Shown: in pieces, positions 9,497 to 19,188 of the stretch
Layout of the letters: each line of letters starts with the position of its first letter
How positions within the stretch are numbered: the stretch's first letter is position 1
Made by a program: the position numbers and the translations under genes
The notes under the pieces: generated by a model
The model's input: only the letters and a program-made list of their open reading frames with translations
The model's database searches: none
What the model was told of the DNA's origin: nothing
DNA from: Tumebacillus flagellatus
Lineage (GTDB): Bacteria > Bacillota > Bacilli > Tumebacillales > Tumebacillaceae
Length of the DNA: 64,000 bases
Reading direction: 5' to 3'
Assembly (NCBI RefSeq): GCF_000714935.1
Contig: NZ_JMIR01000003.1
Span: forward strand, 182,076 to 246,075

Positions 9497-11057
9497 ACAA
9501 ACCCTCCTTATAGAAGCGGAAGTTCGACACCGTCCACGTCTCTTCGTCGGCGAGGCGCAAGTGGCGTTCGCCCTGTTGCTCGACTTCGACCAGCACCGTC
9601 CCGAGCACTTCAAACTCCGGCTCTTCGTTCAACAACTGGACGAGCAGATACGGCAGATTGGTCTCGTCCGAATCGAGAATCTTCGCCCGCGTCTCCGAAT
9701 CCAGCCGGAAGTTGATCGGGCTCATCTGGTGCAACTGCACGAGGAACGGGTAGAAGTCGCGGGCGTTGACCACGTCGTAGAGCTTCTCCGCGTCCAACGC
9801 GCCCAGAATGTCATGCAGGCTCAGCGATTGGTCGAACATCAGCGGCTCGAAGATCATCCGCAGATAGTCCCGGTAGCGGGCGTCGCGGATGTTTTTTAAT
9901 TTGACTTTGGGGTCTTCCACGACGGGTTGCCATTCGTCGGTGGGGACGTCGGGCGCATCGGATGTTTTTTCCTCGACGATCTTCTGCACCGGTTGGGGGG
10001 CGAACGCTTTGTGCACGTTGAAGCGCTTGCGGATGTTCAAGCTCATCAAGGGCTCGATCAAGCGGCGCACGTTCTCAAGCGAGACATGGTTTTGCATCAG
10101 CGGGTCGAGAAACTCGCGCTCGAAGTTGACTTTGGAGCGGAATCCGGAGACGATGCCCTCTTCCAGCGATTCGAGCACCAACTCCTGCAGGTCGAGTTTG
10201 TCGACGAGCAGCTTGTTGTGCAAGTTTTGCACTTGGTTCAGGCGCTGCGACACTTCGACGAGGCGGTTGATCGCCATCTCTTCGCGCTCGCCGCTCTGCT
10301 TGCGCTCGAAGTTGTCCCGCGTCTCGCGAATCAAGTTGTTCAACTCCTCGAACATCTGCCGTTCCTTGTCAAACTGCTCCTTGATCAGCGAGAGCATCGC
10401 TTCGTACTTCGTCAGCGAGAACTGCGACACGTCGCGCTTGATCCCCATCTTCATCCGCTCGATCTCCTCGCGCAACTGCCGCACGTCGAGGCCGAGCGTT
10501 TCCACCGTGCGCAGCGCGTCTTCGAAGACACCCTTCTCAATCTGTTGGCGCAACAGCATCTGCGAGATCGAAATCCGCAGTTCCTTATACATCTCCCGCG
10601 TCTTGAACAGCAAATCAAGCCCCGCGTCGGAGAGTTTGAAGCGAATCTGACCGGAAGCGACGTGGTACGTCCCGTTCTCGATCAAGTGAAACACGTGCTT
10701 CTCTTCTTCGCGCGTCTCGATGTTGCGGTAGACAAACTCAAACGCCCGCCCGTCGTTGCGCAGTTGAGCGAGCATGTAGGACGCCAAGTCGCGGCTTTCC
10801 TCCTCCGTGATCTCCTGCCCGTACACTTCGCGAATTCCTTCCCGCAAAAAACGAGCCACGTCCGCATGGTCGCACTCCACGCGCCCGATCAGCATGTGCT
10901 CCAAAATCAACAGAAGCACGCCGAGGCCCAGCGCCATCAAGTCAAACTCCTGGTACTTGCGCAGTTCGCGCAGGCGAAACAGCGGCCAAAAAGCCGCGAT
11001 ATTTTTCATCCGGTCTCGAAACCCGGCCAATGCGTCGCGCACGTACAAAACCTCCAT
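9489..11057 (-). CDS. MukF/JetA-like kleisin subunit of SMC complex
   Basis: The 522-residue product is the first gene of the three-gene SMC operon. Residues about 30-170 look like winged-helix modules (VARFLREGIREVYG, IRFKLSDAGLDLLFKT). Residues about 175-330 are long amphipathic helices (LRQQIEKGVFEDALRTVE, NRLVEVSQRLNQVQNLHNK), and a C-terminal domain follows. This order matches MukF/MksF/JetA kleisins. The gene diverges from the chemotaxis receptor at 11250, with about 190 nt between them. The kleisin role rests on architecture and operon order, not on a diagnostic motif. Confidence 0.6.
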   Translation of the reverse strand: MEVLYVRDALAGFRDRMKNIAAFWPLFRLRELRKYQEFDLMALGLGVLLLILEHMLIGRVECDHADVARFLREGIREVYGQEITEEESRDLASYMLAQLRNDGRAFEFVYRNIETREEEKHVFHLIENGTYHVASGQIRFKLSDAGLDLLFKTREMYKELRISISQMLLRQQIEKGVFEDALRTVETLGLDVRQLREEIERMKMGIKRDVSQFSLTKYEAMLSLIKEQFDKERQMFEELNNLIRETRDNFERKQSGEREEMAINRLVEVSQRLNQVQNLHNKLLVDKLDLQELVLESLEEGIVSGFRSKVNFEREFLDPLMQNHVSLENVRRLIEPLMSLNIRKRFNVHKAFAPQPVQKIVEEKTSDAPDVPTDEWQPVVEDPKVKLKNIRDARYRDYLRMIFEPLMFDQSLSLHDILGALDAEKLYDVVNARDFYPFLVQLHQMSPINFRLDSETRAKILDSDETNLPYLLVQLLNEEPEFEVLGTVLVEVEQQGERHLRLADEETWTVSNFRFYKEGLYV

Positions 11058-11156
11058 TCACGCACAACTCTTCATCCCCTGATTCTACTCTTTTTCTCGC
11101 CAAAAAGTCAGTAGTAACTTATAGAAAGTAAAAATATCGAACCATCAAGTTAAACA

Positions 11157-11185
11157 TTGATAACAACTTCACATTCGGGTATAAT
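11157..11185 (+). promoter_or_regulatory. SigA-type promoter of the chemotaxis receptor
   Basis: TTGATA at 11157-11162 and a perfect TATAAT at 11180-11185 are separated by exactly 17 nt. The expected start lies near 11192, leaving a leader of about 58 nt before the ATG at 11250. Confidence 0.7.
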
Positions 11186-11249
11186 CAATGAAACAACAAA
11201 CTATCGGAATTAAGAATAACTAACACAATACACCAAAGAGGTGAAACTC

Positions 11250-13013
11250 ATGATTCGCAGGCTTCCGCTGGTGTCGAAGTTGCTCTGTCTCTTGCTGATT
11301 CCGCTGCTGGCGCTCGGGCTCACGTCGTGGATCTCGCTGCGCAACTTGGACAGCATCTCCCACGACTTGACCGACGTGCTGTACGTGCACGACTACGGGA
11401 CGCTCGATTTGATCTCGCAGGCGCAAGGCGACATGTACGACGCGCTGCTCGCCGAACATTCGATCTTGAACACCGAGCCGGACAATCCGCGCTTTGGACA
11501 GTTGCAAACCGCCGTCCAAGAACACGCGTCCGCCGCGCGCCAGAAAGTCGAAAGCGCCCGCAAACTCGCTGAGAGCGACAAACCCGACTGGGAGCGGTTC
11601 AAACACCCCAAGACCCAGCGGACGATCTTCCAGAACCTCGACGACTATGACAGCAATTTCTCCACGTGGGTGCAAGTGTCGAGCTCGATGATCGACAAAC
11701 TCTCCAAACAATCGGTCTCCACCCGCTCCGAAATCATCGCCAAGATCGACGAAGTGGACTACACGTTCCAAGCGTCGCTGACTTCTCTGGGGGAGATGAA
11801 GCAGTTGCTCGATTCGGTCGCCTCCACCGCCGTCGCCGCCAAAGACACCTCGGAAAAAAACGCCGTGCAGACGATCCTCCTCACGATTGCCGTCGCTCTC
11901 GTGCTCGCCTCGGTCTTCATGGCGCTGTTCCTCGTGAACATCCGCTCCTCGCTGCGCCGTGCGCTCACCGTCATGGAGAAAGCGGCGCAAGGCGATCTCC
12001 GCGCATCTGAACAGCCGAAACTCGCCAACGATGAAGTCGGCAAGCTGGGAAACTCGCTGCACGACATGGTCAAAAACCTGCGCCTCTTGATCGAGCAAGT
12101 CACGCACACGTCCGAGCAAGTCAGCGTTTCCTCCCGCCAGATGACGGAGCACGCGGAAAGCATGCAAGAATCCACGACGCAAGTGGCGGGCGAACTGGAA
12201 CAGTTGGCGTCGGGGGCCGATGTGCAAGCGGCGAGCGCCGATCAGATCTTCCTCTCGATGGAGGAGATGGGGCGCGGCATTCAGAGCATCGCGGAGAACA
12301 CCGTCGTCGTCACGCAAGCGGCCGTCGAGACGGCGGAGGAAGCGGACAGCGGGCACGAATCGATCCAGCGCGCCGTGAAGCAGATGCACTCGATCTCGTC
12401 GGTCACCGACCGCTCCGCCGACAAAGTCCGTCGGCTCGGGCAGCACTCGTCAGCGATCGGGCATATCGTTTCGGTGATCACGAAACTGGCGCAGCAGACG
12501 AACATGCTGGCGCTCAACGCCTCGATTGAAGCTGCAAGGGCGGGGGAGCACGGCAGAGGGTTTGCCGTCGTCGCCGAAGAAGTGCGCAAGTTGGCGGAGC
12601 AATCGCAGCATTCCGCGCATCAGATTGAAGAGTTGATCGAGCGGATGCAGGAAGACACGGAAGACACTGTCCAGACGATGGACGACGTGATCCAAGAAGT
12701 GCACTCCGGCATCGTCGCCGTCGACCTCGCGGGAGAAGCGTTCCAGCGGATTCTCACCAAGTCGCACCTCGTCGCCGGTCAGATTCGGGAAATCACGTCG
12801 GCGGCGGAGCAGATGACCGCCACGACGGAGCAGGTTGCTTCCTCCTCCCAAGAATCGGCGGACATCGCGCACCTCACCGCGTCCCGCACGCAGTCGTGCG
12901 CGGTCACGGTCGAAGAGCAGATGAAAGCGATGGACGAGCTCTACCATCTCAGCGAACGCCTCAATACTACCGCCCAAGAACTCCAACACGTGCTCAGCCG
13001 CTTTGAGATGTAA
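11250..13013 (+). CDS. Methyl-accepting chemotaxis protein
   Basis: The ATG at 11250 is preferred over the in-frame GTG at 11241 because that GTG is part of the ribosome binding site (GAGGTG). The 587-residue protein has a first membrane helix at about 9-26, a periplasmic-type four-helix-bundle sensor, a second helix at about 206-231, a HAMP linker, and a full MCP signalling domain. The hairpin tip ([11 protein letters not shown], about residue 440) contacts CheW and CheA in this family. The sensor ligand cannot be told. It is a single gene flanked by a divergent operon and a convergent helicase gene. Confidence 0.93.
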   Translation: MIRRLPLVSKLLCLLLIPLLALGLTSWISLRNLDSISHDLTDVLYVHDYGTLDLISQAQGDMYDALLAEHSILNTEPDNPRFGQLQTAVQEHASAARQKVESARKLAESDKPDWERFKHPKTQRTIFQNLDDYDSNFSTWVQVSSSMIDKLSKQSVSTRSEIIAKIDEVDYTFQASLTSLGEMKQLLDSVASTAVAAKDTSEKNAVQTILLTIAVALVLASVFMALFLVNIRSSLRRALTVMEKAAQGDLRASEQPKLANDEVGKLGNSLHDMVKNLRLLIEQVTHTSEQVSVSSRQMTEHAESMQESTTQVAGELEQLASGADVQAASADQIFLSMEEMGRGIQSIAENTVVVTQAAVETAEEADSGHESIQRAVKQMHSISSVTDRSADKVRRLGQHSSAIGHIVSVITKLAQQTNMLALNASIEAARAGEHGRGFAVVAEEVRKLAEQSQHSAHQIEELIERMQEDTEDTVQTMDDVIQEVHSGIVAVDLAGEAFQRILTKSHLVAGQIREITSAAEQMTATTEQVASSSQESADIAHLTASRTQSCAVTVEEQMKAMDELYHLSERLNTTAQELQHVLSRFEM

Positions 13014-13015
13014 AA

Positions 13016-13060
13016 AAACGCCGCCCCGCGTGAACTGTGACCCGCGGGCGGCGTTTCTTT
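13016..13060. terminator. Bidirectional intrinsic terminator
   Basis: A GC-rich inverted repeat (AAACGCCGCC and GGCGGCGTTT arms) is flanked by an A-run and a T-run. It serves both the chemotaxis receptor and the convergent DEAD-box helicase. Confidence 0.8.
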
Positions 13061-13061
13061 T

Positions 13062-14288
13062 TTACTTCTTCTTCCCTTTGGACTTGCCGTTTTTCTTCGC
13101 CGGTTTTCCCGAAGCAGCGGGAGCCGGGCGGCGCGGTTGGCCGGGGCGGCGGTTGACGATCTTGCCTTGCTCCAAGCCTTTGGAGAAGATCTTGATCCCC
13201 AGCGCGTTCTCAAACTTGCGCATGATGAACTTCTCCTCCGGCGCCACGATGTTCACCGACAACCCGGATTGCGTCCCCCGTCCCGTGCGTCCCGCACGGT
13301 GGACGTAATGCTCCGCATCGGTCGCCGGATCGAAATGAAACACGTGCGTCACGCCTTCCACATCGAGCCCGCGCGCGCCGAGGTCCGTCGTGACGAGCAG
13401 TTGGAACTTGCCGTCGCGGAATCCGTTCATCGCTTTCTCCCGCTGAATCTTGGCGGCATCGCCGTGCATGCCCTCCGCCGTCAGCCCCATCTCGTTCAGT
13501 TCGCGCACCAGCCACCACACGCGGTCGCCCTCATTGACGAAGACGATGGCGCGGTTGACGTCATACGCCCGCACCAAGCGGCGCAGCGTGTCCGCTTTGT
13601 CCTGCTTCGCCGTCCCGAACCACACGTGGTCGATGCGGCCCATGTGCTCGCCCTTTTTCGCTTCGATGAAGACCGGGTCGTTCATCCAGCGCTTGGCGAT
13701 GTCCTTCGCTTCCGAACTCATCGTCGCGGAGAAGAACAGCAGTTGGCGGTCGCGCAGGGTGCTGCCGACGATTTTTTTCACGTCCTCAATATTGCCAAGT
13801 TCGAGCATCTGGTCCACTTCGTCGACGGTGATCGACTTCACTTCATGGACTTTGAGCTTCTTGCGGCTTTGAATCTCCAAGATGCGACCCGGCGTGCCGA
13901 CGATGATGTGCGGCTTGTCTTTCAACTTCTCCAACTGACGGTCGATGTTCGCGCCGCCGACCAGCGCCAGAGAGCGAATCTCCGTGCCTTCCGTCACCTC
14001 GCGAATCGCCGATTCGATCTGCACCGTCAACTCGCGGGTCGGTGCGAGCACGAGCACTTGCACGTCGCGCTTCGTCGTGTCGATGCGCTGCAGTTGCGGC
14101 AGGAGAAACGCCAACGTCTTGCCCGAGCCGGTTTGCGATTGCGCCACCACGTCGCGGCCCTCTTGCACCAGCGGAATCACGTCCGCTTGCACCGGCGTCG
14201 GGATCGTGATGCCCAATTTCTCAAGCGCTTGCAATTGATACTCCGGCAAGTTGTATGGAAGAAACGAGTTCGTTGTGTTCGTCGTCAT
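13062..14288 (-). CDS. DEAD-box RNA helicase
   Basis: This 408-residue protein carries the helicase motifs in order: Q motif region (IPTPVQADVIP), Walker A (AQSQTGSGKT, about residues 49-58), PTRELTVQI, a DEVD in place of DEAD (about 157-160), SAT, and HRAGRTGRG. The basic Gly/Pro/Lys tail (GKPAKKNGKSKGKKK) is typical of RNA-binding extensions in Bacillus CshA/CshB-type helicases used in ribosome assembly and mRNA turnover. The start has AAAGGAG at good spacing. The DEVD variant conserves the catalytic acidic pair. Family certain; exact orthologue not assigned. Confidence 0.92.
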   Translation of the reverse strand: MTTNTTNSFLPYNLPEYQLQALEKLGITIPTPVQADVIPLVQEGRDVVAQSQTGSGKTLAFLLPQLQRIDTTKRDVQVLVLAPTRELTVQIESAIREVTEGTEIRSLALVGGANIDRQLEKLKDKPHIIVGTPGRILEIQSRKKLKVHEVKSITVDEVDQMLELGNIEDVKKIVGSTLRDRQLLFFSATMSSEAKDIAKRWMNDPVFIEAKKGEHMGRIDHVWFGTAKQDKADTLRRLVRAYDVNRAIVFVNEGDRVWWLVRELNEMGLTAEGMHGDAAKIQREKAMNGFRDGKFQLLVTTDLGARGLDVEGVTHVFHFDPATDAEHYVHRAGRTGRGTQSGLSVNIVAPEEKFIMRKFENALGIKIFSKGLEQGKIVNRRPGQPRRPAPAASGKPAKKNGKSKGKKK

Positions 14289-14353
14289 GAAATAGCTCCT
14301 TTACCCAAAAACGTCTGTCTCTGCTATCATACCCCACTCGCGCCCAAAACGCC

Positions 14354-14390
14354 AAAAAAAGGCAGAGTTCCGCAAGGGATCTGCCTCTTT
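14354..14390 (-). terminator. Intrinsic terminator, minus strand
   Basis: GGCAGA and TCTGCC arms are followed on the minus strand by seven T residues. It sits immediately downstream of the C39-like peptidase gene. Confidence 0.65.
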
Positions 14391-14393
14391 TCG

Positions 14394-15332
14394 CTATTGG
14401 TAGGTGACCGCTTGCTGGCCCAACTGCACCCACGCCTGCTGGAAAGCGGCGAGGTTGACCTGTTTGCGCGTGCCGTCGAGCGGGTCGTTGACGGTGACGG
14501 TGTTGCCGTCATAGCCGACGAGCAGCACGCAATGCTCGCTGAACGTGGCGCGCACGGTGCCGGTGGGAGACTTCCAGGTCACCCAGTCGTCCGTCGGGCT
14601 GAACGTGTCGGTCGTCCAGACGATCACCGGCTTGCCGTTGCCGACAGCGTTCAGCACGTCGTCAAAGCTGTGCCCCGTCAAATCGACGGCGCGGCCCGGC
14701 AAGTAGCGGCCCAGCTCTTCGGCGATCGGGCCGTGGTAGACCGAATACCCCCGGCCGCTGCCGGTGACGTCGCCGACGAAGCCGGTGTTCGGATCGCCCC
14801 ACGAAATCGTCTGGCCGTTTGCGTCCTTCACTTCCGGCGTCGGGTCTTTGCGCACGTTGCGGGCGAGCTCGTTCTTTCCAACGGAGACACCCGCCGATTG
14901 CAACAGCATCGTCAGCGACGTGACTTCACAGCCGTTGTACAACTCCGGGTTCTGCGCGATGACCGGCACGTTCAAGACGCGGCTTGCCGGGCGTGTCGGT
15001 TGCGCGGCAGTCGAGACAGCCGACGAGTCTTTCGCATCGGAAGAGGCCGCCTTTTGCGAGTCTTTGGCATCGCCGTCTGCCGTTTGCGCATCCTTGGCAT
15101 GTCCGTCTGCCGTCTGCGGGTCCTTGGCAGAACCGGATGCCGACTCCGGGCTTGGTCCTCCGCTCGATTGCTCCGCCGCACCTGCCGCCTCATGCGTTTT
15201 CGCCTCAGCTTGTACATGATCATTCCAAACGCTCCACGAAAGTCCGCCGATCATCGCGGCCAAGAGCGGAAGTGCCAGCCAATGAAAGCGGTTCGGTTTC
15301 TGCGGGTCTCTAGATGGTTCGTCTTCACGCAC
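14394..15332 (-). CDS. Membrane-anchored C39-like cysteine peptidase family protein
   Basis: The 312-residue protein starts at GTG 15332 (AAGGAG upstream). It has one membrane helix at about residues 20-37 and then an Ala/Asp/Lys-rich low-complexity stretch with tandem AKDxQTADG units (about 65-95). A peptidase_C39_2-type domain occupies about 118-312. The catalytic features are NGCEVTSLTM (Cys), SEHCVLLVGYD (His) and VNDPLDG (Asp). Such proteins are secreted or surface-anchored; substrates are unknown. The repeats probably form a flexible wall-spanning linker. It is a single gene with its own terminator. Confidence 0.85.
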   Translation of the reverse strand: MREDEPSRDPQKPNRFHWLALPLLAAMIGGLSWSVWNDHVQAEAKTHEAAGAAEQSSGGPSPESASGSAKDPQTADGHAKDAQTADGDAKDSQKAASSDAKDSSAVSTAAQPTRPASRVLNVPVIAQNPELYNGCEVTSLTMLLQSAGVSVGKNELARNVRKDPTPEVKDANGQTISWGDPNTGFVGDVTGSGRGYSVYHGPIAEELGRYLPGRAVDLTGHSFDDVLNAVGNGKPVIVWTTDTFSPTDDWVTWKSPTGTVRATFSEHCVLLVGYDGNTVTVNDPLDGTRKQVNLAAFQQAWVQLGQQAVTYQ

Positions 15333-15372
15333 GGCGTTCCACTCCTTTTCTCGAGTTGCGTATCACTGATTT

Positions 15373-16518
15373 CTATTGTAACTCCAACAACAACTTCTGC
15401 GCTTCCTCTTGCAACGAAGAATCGTAACCTTCTGTGAGCACAGCCTCCAAAATCGACCGCGCCAGCTCCACTTCGCCCTGTTCCGCAAGCAGAGCCGACA
15501 TCGTGACTTTGGCTCGTCCATACTGCGGGTTGAGCAAGATCGCTTGGCGCATCGACTCGACCGCTTCGTCGAGCAGATCAAACTGCGCGTAGAACACGCC
15601 TAAATTGTAGAACGAGCGGGCATGCGGGTGCTGGCGAAGCAGCGACGTCAGCGCTTTGTGCACCGCTTCCCAGTCCTGCGCTTGCCACGCCGTCTGCTGC
15701 ACTTGCACGAGCAGCAGCAAATTGCCCGGTTCGCGCTCGGCGGCTTCCTGCAACAAGTGAAGCGCCGCTTCGACCTCGCCCTGTTGAACCATCCCCTGCG
15801 CCGTGCGCACTTCCGGCGGCATCAAAGCCAGCGCGGCTTCGCGATGATCCGCCATCGACGCGATCATCGGATAGGGCGGCAGGTATTCATTGTGAAAAAC
15901 ACCCGCTTTGTACGCGAGGTTGTCGGCGACGGGGTCGGCGATTTTTTTCAACACTTGCGAGAAGGGGTGCAGGCAGACGGTGCCAAACGACGTGATCATG
16001 TCGGGAAACGCCTGCAGTACGCGAAGCGGCGCGTGCATCATCCACACGGCGCCGCGATGGCGCGCCAACCACTCGCCCCAATACGCCCCCAGAAAATAAT
16101 ACAGCGATTCTTCCGCCGGTATGTCCGTCTCGGCGATGAGGTTCGCAAAACGTTCATACTCCGCATCGCCAAGCCCCTCCCGCACCCGCGCCCCGTCGAA
16201 CAGCGGCCGCAAGTTTTCCGCAATCACATGCGCGTTCAAAAACACATCCAAGTGCGTCGCGTCCTCATCGTCGAGCGACAACGGAGCTTGAAACACCTCG
16301 TGCGCGATTGCCGCCAGCACGTCGGCCGCGCGGCGCAAGTCTTCCGCCTCCACGCTCCACCCGCCGACGGAGCGAAACGCTGCCGACGCTTCCCGCAGTT
16401 TCTCAAGAAAAATCCGGACGCCCTCCGGCCAGCCCTCCGCCCGCAGCGGCGGCGTTTCATAAAACAGTTTGTCCTGCTCCGATTCCAGCCGGACGTAGTC
16501 CTTAGGTAAGTTCATCAT
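15373..16518 (-). CDS. TPR-repeat protein of unknown function
   Basis: The 381-residue cytoplasmic protein has no signal or membrane segment. The N-terminal two thirds is not recognised (for example ESLYYFLGAYWGEWLARHRG). The C-terminal 150 residues are TPR-like repeats (GEVEAALHLLQEAAEREPGN, ARSFYNLGVFYAQFDLLDEA, GRAKVTMSALLAEQGEVELA). There is no helix-turn-helix, unlike the other TPR proteins in this window. The start is an ATG-ATG pair behind AAAAGGGG. A scaffolding or regulatory role is possible but nothing in the neighbourhood fixes it. Confidence 0.75.
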   Translation of the reverse strand: MMNLPKDYVRLESEQDKLFYETPPLRAEGWPEGVRIFLEKLREASAAFRSVGGWSVEAEDLRRAADVLAAIAHEVFQAPLSLDDEDATHLDVFLNAHVIAENLRPLFDGARVREGLGDAEYERFANLIAETDIPAEESLYYFLGAYWGEWLARHRGAVWMMHAPLRVLQAFPDMITSFGTVCLHPFSQVLKKIADPVADNLAYKAGVFHNEYLPPYPMIASMADHREAALALMPPEVRTAQGMVQQGEVEAALHLLQEAAEREPGNLLLLVQVQQTAWQAQDWEAVHKALTSLLRQHPHARSFYNLGVFYAQFDLLDEAVESMRQAILLNPQYGRAKVTMSALLAEQGEVELARSILEAVLTEGYDSSLQEEAQKLLLELQ

Positions 16519-16698
16519 CTGTTATACCCCTTTTCCAGAACTAGTTCATTATGAAAAAATCCCATGTCGAAAATAGTTATTTAGGATTTCTATACTATTA
16601 TTTATAAAATCTCTTTCCTTTTTCTGATAATCGAGTATACTACTGATAGAGGCCATTACATTTAAAAACAAACAGATAAAATAGGGAGGCTGTTCAAA

Positions 16699-17553
16699 AT
16701 GAAATCTACCTTTGCAAAAGGCGCGCTGGCGCTGGCAGTAGCCGCAGCAGCATTTTCTTTCGTAGGTGTTGACGCAGCATCTGCAGCATCGCAAAACATC
16801 TCCGCAAGCATCACCAAAGTCGTCGCGGCCGACTACTACATCTACATGTCTTGGGGCGCAGTAAGCGGCGCTTCGAAGTATGTCATCAAAACTTCCAACT
16901 ACCCGTCCGTTGACGCTTCCGACGTAGACTGGGCGACCACCACCGGCACGACGCTGACCAAGCAGATGGCAACCAACGTCGGCTACCGTTACTTCCGCGT
17001 CTACGCGTATGACAGCGCAGGAACCCTGCTTGGATACTCGAACCAAGTCGGTGCCGCGAAGTACCAAAGCGGTTCGGTCATCCGTATGAAAACCGACTCC
17101 TCGCTGACCTCTTCCTACCCGGCTCCGACCGGCACGAACTACACGAAGCCGGTTTGGTTCATCACGTTGGACTCGACCTCCAAAGCTGCGTATGTCTCGC
17201 CGAACTTCCAACTCGGTGAGTTCATCTCCGAAAGCACGATCACTTCGGGCATCGTTGACCCGATGATGGTTCAACACTTGCAAAACGCGCGCAACCGCAA
17301 AGGTTCCGCGATGTCGCTCAACTCCGGCTACCGCACGCCGGGCCACAACGCATCGGTTGGCGGCGCGACTTATTCCCGCCACATGTACGGCGATGCCGTC
17401 GACGTTCCGGCGACGACGACGTCCGACTACAACTACTACCAAAACCTGTTCGCTCCGGAAGGTCCGGACTACGTGGAAAGCTTCGCAGAAGCGGGCTACA
17501 GCCACTGGCACGGCGACTGGAGAAACGAAGTTCGCGACTACTCGAACTTCTAA
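16699..17553 (+). CDS. Secreted D-Ala-D-Ala carboxypeptidase-like (M15 family) protein with FnIII-like domain
   Basis: The 284-residue protein has a cleavable signal peptide (about residues 1-29, ending ASAAS). A fibronectin type III-like segment covers about 33-125 (YIYMSWGAVSGASKYVI, YRYFRVYAYD). A C-terminal M15A/VanY-like zinc peptidase domain follows. Zinc ligands are visible in SRHMYGDAVDVP (H and D) and HWHGDW (H), with the conserved SGYRTPGHN just before. Such enzymes trim peptidoglycan cross-bridges or peptide stems. GGGAGG precedes the ATG, and a strong terminator follows, so it is monocistronic. Confidence 0.85.
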   Translation: MKSTFAKGALALAVAAAAFSFVGVDAASAASQNISASITKVVAADYYIYMSWGAVSGASKYVIKTSNYPSVDASDVDWATTTGTTLTKQMATNVGYRYFRVYAYDSAGTLLGYSNQVGAAKYQSGSVIRMKTDSSLTSSYPAPTGTNYTKPVWFITLDSTSKAAYVSPNFQLGEFISESTITSGIVDPMMVQHLQNARNRKGSAMSLNSGYRTPGHNASVGGATYSRHMYGDAVDVPATTTSDYNYYQNLFAPEGPDYVESFAEAGYSHWHGDWRNEVRDYSNF

Positions 17554-17571
17554 GACCTGTGAGTTTTTTCC

Positions 17572-17610
17572 GAGCATGGCTCCTTTCCCCCTGGAGTCAT
17601 GCTCTTTTTT
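17572..17610 (+). terminator. Intrinsic terminator, plus strand
   Basis: GAGCATGGCTCC and GGAGTCATGCTC arms with one mismatch are followed by TTTTTT. It ends the M15 peptidase transcript. Confidence 0.8.
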
Positions 17611-17644
17611 CCATCATATCAGTTTGGACAGGATTGTCAGCAAA

Positions 17645-17674
17645 TAAAAAACCCGCCGAGCTTTCGGCGGGTTT
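17645..17674. terminator. Bidirectional intrinsic terminator
   Basis: AAACCCGCCGA and TCGGCGGGTTT form a perfect 11-bp stem with a 4-nt loop. It ends the minus-strand receptor/peptide operon and can back up the plus-strand terminator. Confidence 0.8.
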
Positions 17675-17681
17675 GTTCGGC

Positions 17682-17807
17682 TTACTTATAGAAGGCGATT
17701 GCATTAGGGGGCGGCCAAATCACAGCCGTTTTTGTTGTATGAACGGCTCCTGCTGCAGCTGAAATCAACAAAGCTGCCATCATACCCCCAAGTACCCACT
17801 TTTTCAT
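17682..17807 (-). CDS. Candidate exported signalling propeptide of an RRNPP receptor
   Basis: A 41-codon gene follows the HTH-TPR receptor stop by only 4 nt (TGA-CACC-ATG), with GGAGAT as ribosome binding site. The product starts MKKWVLGG, has a hydrophobic core of about 16 residues, then a short polar tail ending AVIWPPPNAIAFYK. That is the shape of PapR/NprX/Phr-type propeptides: Sec signal, then a C-terminal segment processed outside and re-imported by Opp. An OppA gene follows upstream on the same strand side. The terminator sits 8 nt downstream, so receptor and peptide form a closed two-gene unit. Role inferred from position and shape. Confidence 0.7.
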   Translation of the reverse strand: MKKWVLGGMMAALLISAAAGAVHTTKTAVIWPPPNAIAFYK

Positions 17808-17811
17808 GGTG

Positions 17812-19146
17812 TCATCTCCTCATGCTCTTTAGAGTCTTGTTATATTCCACAGCCTGCTTGTACAATTGCACAGACCGAACGGAATCAGTTTGAGAATAAT
17901 ACTCCGCCAATTCAACGGAAATTTCGTAGGCTTCATCGAGGACGTTGTGCTGGTGGTAGATCTGCACTGCCTCCAGCATCAATTCCTCGAACGATTGTAC
18001 CTCGCCCTGTTCGAACTTAAGCTTCGCCAAAAAACGCAACGCCCCGGCACGCTCGCGATACGAACTGACACCTGCCTGCTCACAAAGCTGGAAGATTTCC
18101 CGCAGATAGTCTAGGCACTTGTCATGCTCGTGATGCAAAAACGCCACTTCCGCCAAATGCATCAACGGCATATAAAGATACAATCCTGCTTCCATCAAAG
18201 AAAAAACATTATAGGATCGTTGGAAATATTCCAAAGCGCGCCCAAATTCACCGCGTTCCTGGTAGATCTCTCCCAAGTTGTTGGAGATGATTGCGACATC
18301 GAGAAGCAAGGAGTTGCCGTTCGCTTCCTGCAATGCTTCCAGATAAATCTGCTCGGCTTTCTCCTCTTCTCCCAACAGCCGCAACGGGATGGCTTTCAGA
18401 TAGAAGGCACGAATCCGGAACAGATGTGTGTTGGTGCTGATCGCCTCGCGCTCTGCTTTCTCTGCATACCGCAAACTCGCTCTATTATTTCCCATGAGGC
18501 TGTGGAATTTGGTTAACCCGCTGAGAACTTTGTACAGCAATTTCGAGTGATCCCCGTCACGTTCAAGAAACTCATACTCTTGATCGGCTCGCAGATAACA
18601 ATCGAAAGCCGCCTGTTGATCGCCTGAAAAGTCATACGCTTCCCCCAAGATTAACAACGTCCACATCTTCTGGGAAACGGACTGAAAAAGTTCACGAGAC
18701 AAGATGTGCCCCGCGAGCTTTATCACTTCTGCATGCGCTTTGTTTTCATACAAGAGGATAAAACACTTGTCATGAATCGCATCCACCAACACCTGCAAAT
18801 AACCAAAGTCATCAGCCAACTTTATGACCTGCTCCAGTTGCTCCAGCGCTTTGGGGATGTTACGCGCGGTGTGATAGTCCCTCGACACCTGCAGCAGCTC
18901 TTTGAGCTCTTCCAAAATCGCGTCGCCGGATTCCAGACGCTCCAGAGGGACGCCGAGGCGGTCGGCCATTTGTTTGAGCATGGTGCGTTTGAGATAGGTC
19001 TTGCCGTTCTCGATCTTGCTCAACTGGCTGACACTGCACAGACCAACGGCCAATTCATCCTGAGTCATGCCCTTCAAGAGCCTGTACTTCCGAAGATTGT
19101 CCCCGATGATGCGGTTCCGCTCGTCTACATCCACTCCGACTGCCAA
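17812..19146 (-). CDS. HTH-TPR transcriptional regulator (RRNPP-like receptor)
   Basis: The 444-residue protein uses a TTG start at 19146 with AGGTGAAAGG upstream. The XRE helix-turn-helix is at about residues 13-68 (NLRKYRLLKGMTQDELAVGL, SQLSKIENGKTYLKR). TPR-like repeats fill about 75-440 (GEIYQERGEFGRALEYFQRS, LYMPLMHLAEVAFLHHEHDK). It is the same size class as NprR, whose TPR domain binds an imported peptide that switches it between DNA-binding states. A small exported peptide is encoded immediately downstream, and OppA is the next gene upstream. The direct targets are unknown; autoregulation through the promoter at 19189-19217 is plausible. Confidence 0.88.
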   Translation of the reverse strand: MAVGVDVDERNRIIGDNLRKYRLLKGMTQDELAVGLCSVSQLSKIENGKTYLKRTMLKQMADRLGVPLERLESGDAILEELKELLQVSRDYHTARNIPKALEQLEQVIKLADDFGYLQVLVDAIHDKCFILLYENKAHAEVIKLAGHILSRELFQSVSQKMWTLLILGEAYDFSGDQQAAFDCYLRADQEYEFLERDGDHSKLLYKVLSGLTKFHSLMGNNRASLRYAEKAEREAISTNTHLFRIRAFYLKAIPLRLLGEEEKAEQIYLEALQEANGNSLLLDVAIISNNLGEIYQERGEFGRALEYFQRSYNVFSLMEAGLYLYMPLMHLAEVAFLHHEHDKCLDYLREIFQLCEQAGVSSYRERAGALRFLAKLKFEQGEVQSFEELMLEAVQIYHQHNVLDEAYEISVELAEYYSQTDSVRSVQLYKQAVEYNKTLKSMRR

Positions 19147-19188
19147 ATCCTTTCACCTCATAGTGTTAATTTCAGCAATTGTGGAATA

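Noticed and set aside
13137..15437. 766-codon plus-strand frame
   Set aside because: It spans the complement of two genes and the terminator between them, so it cannot be a real gene.
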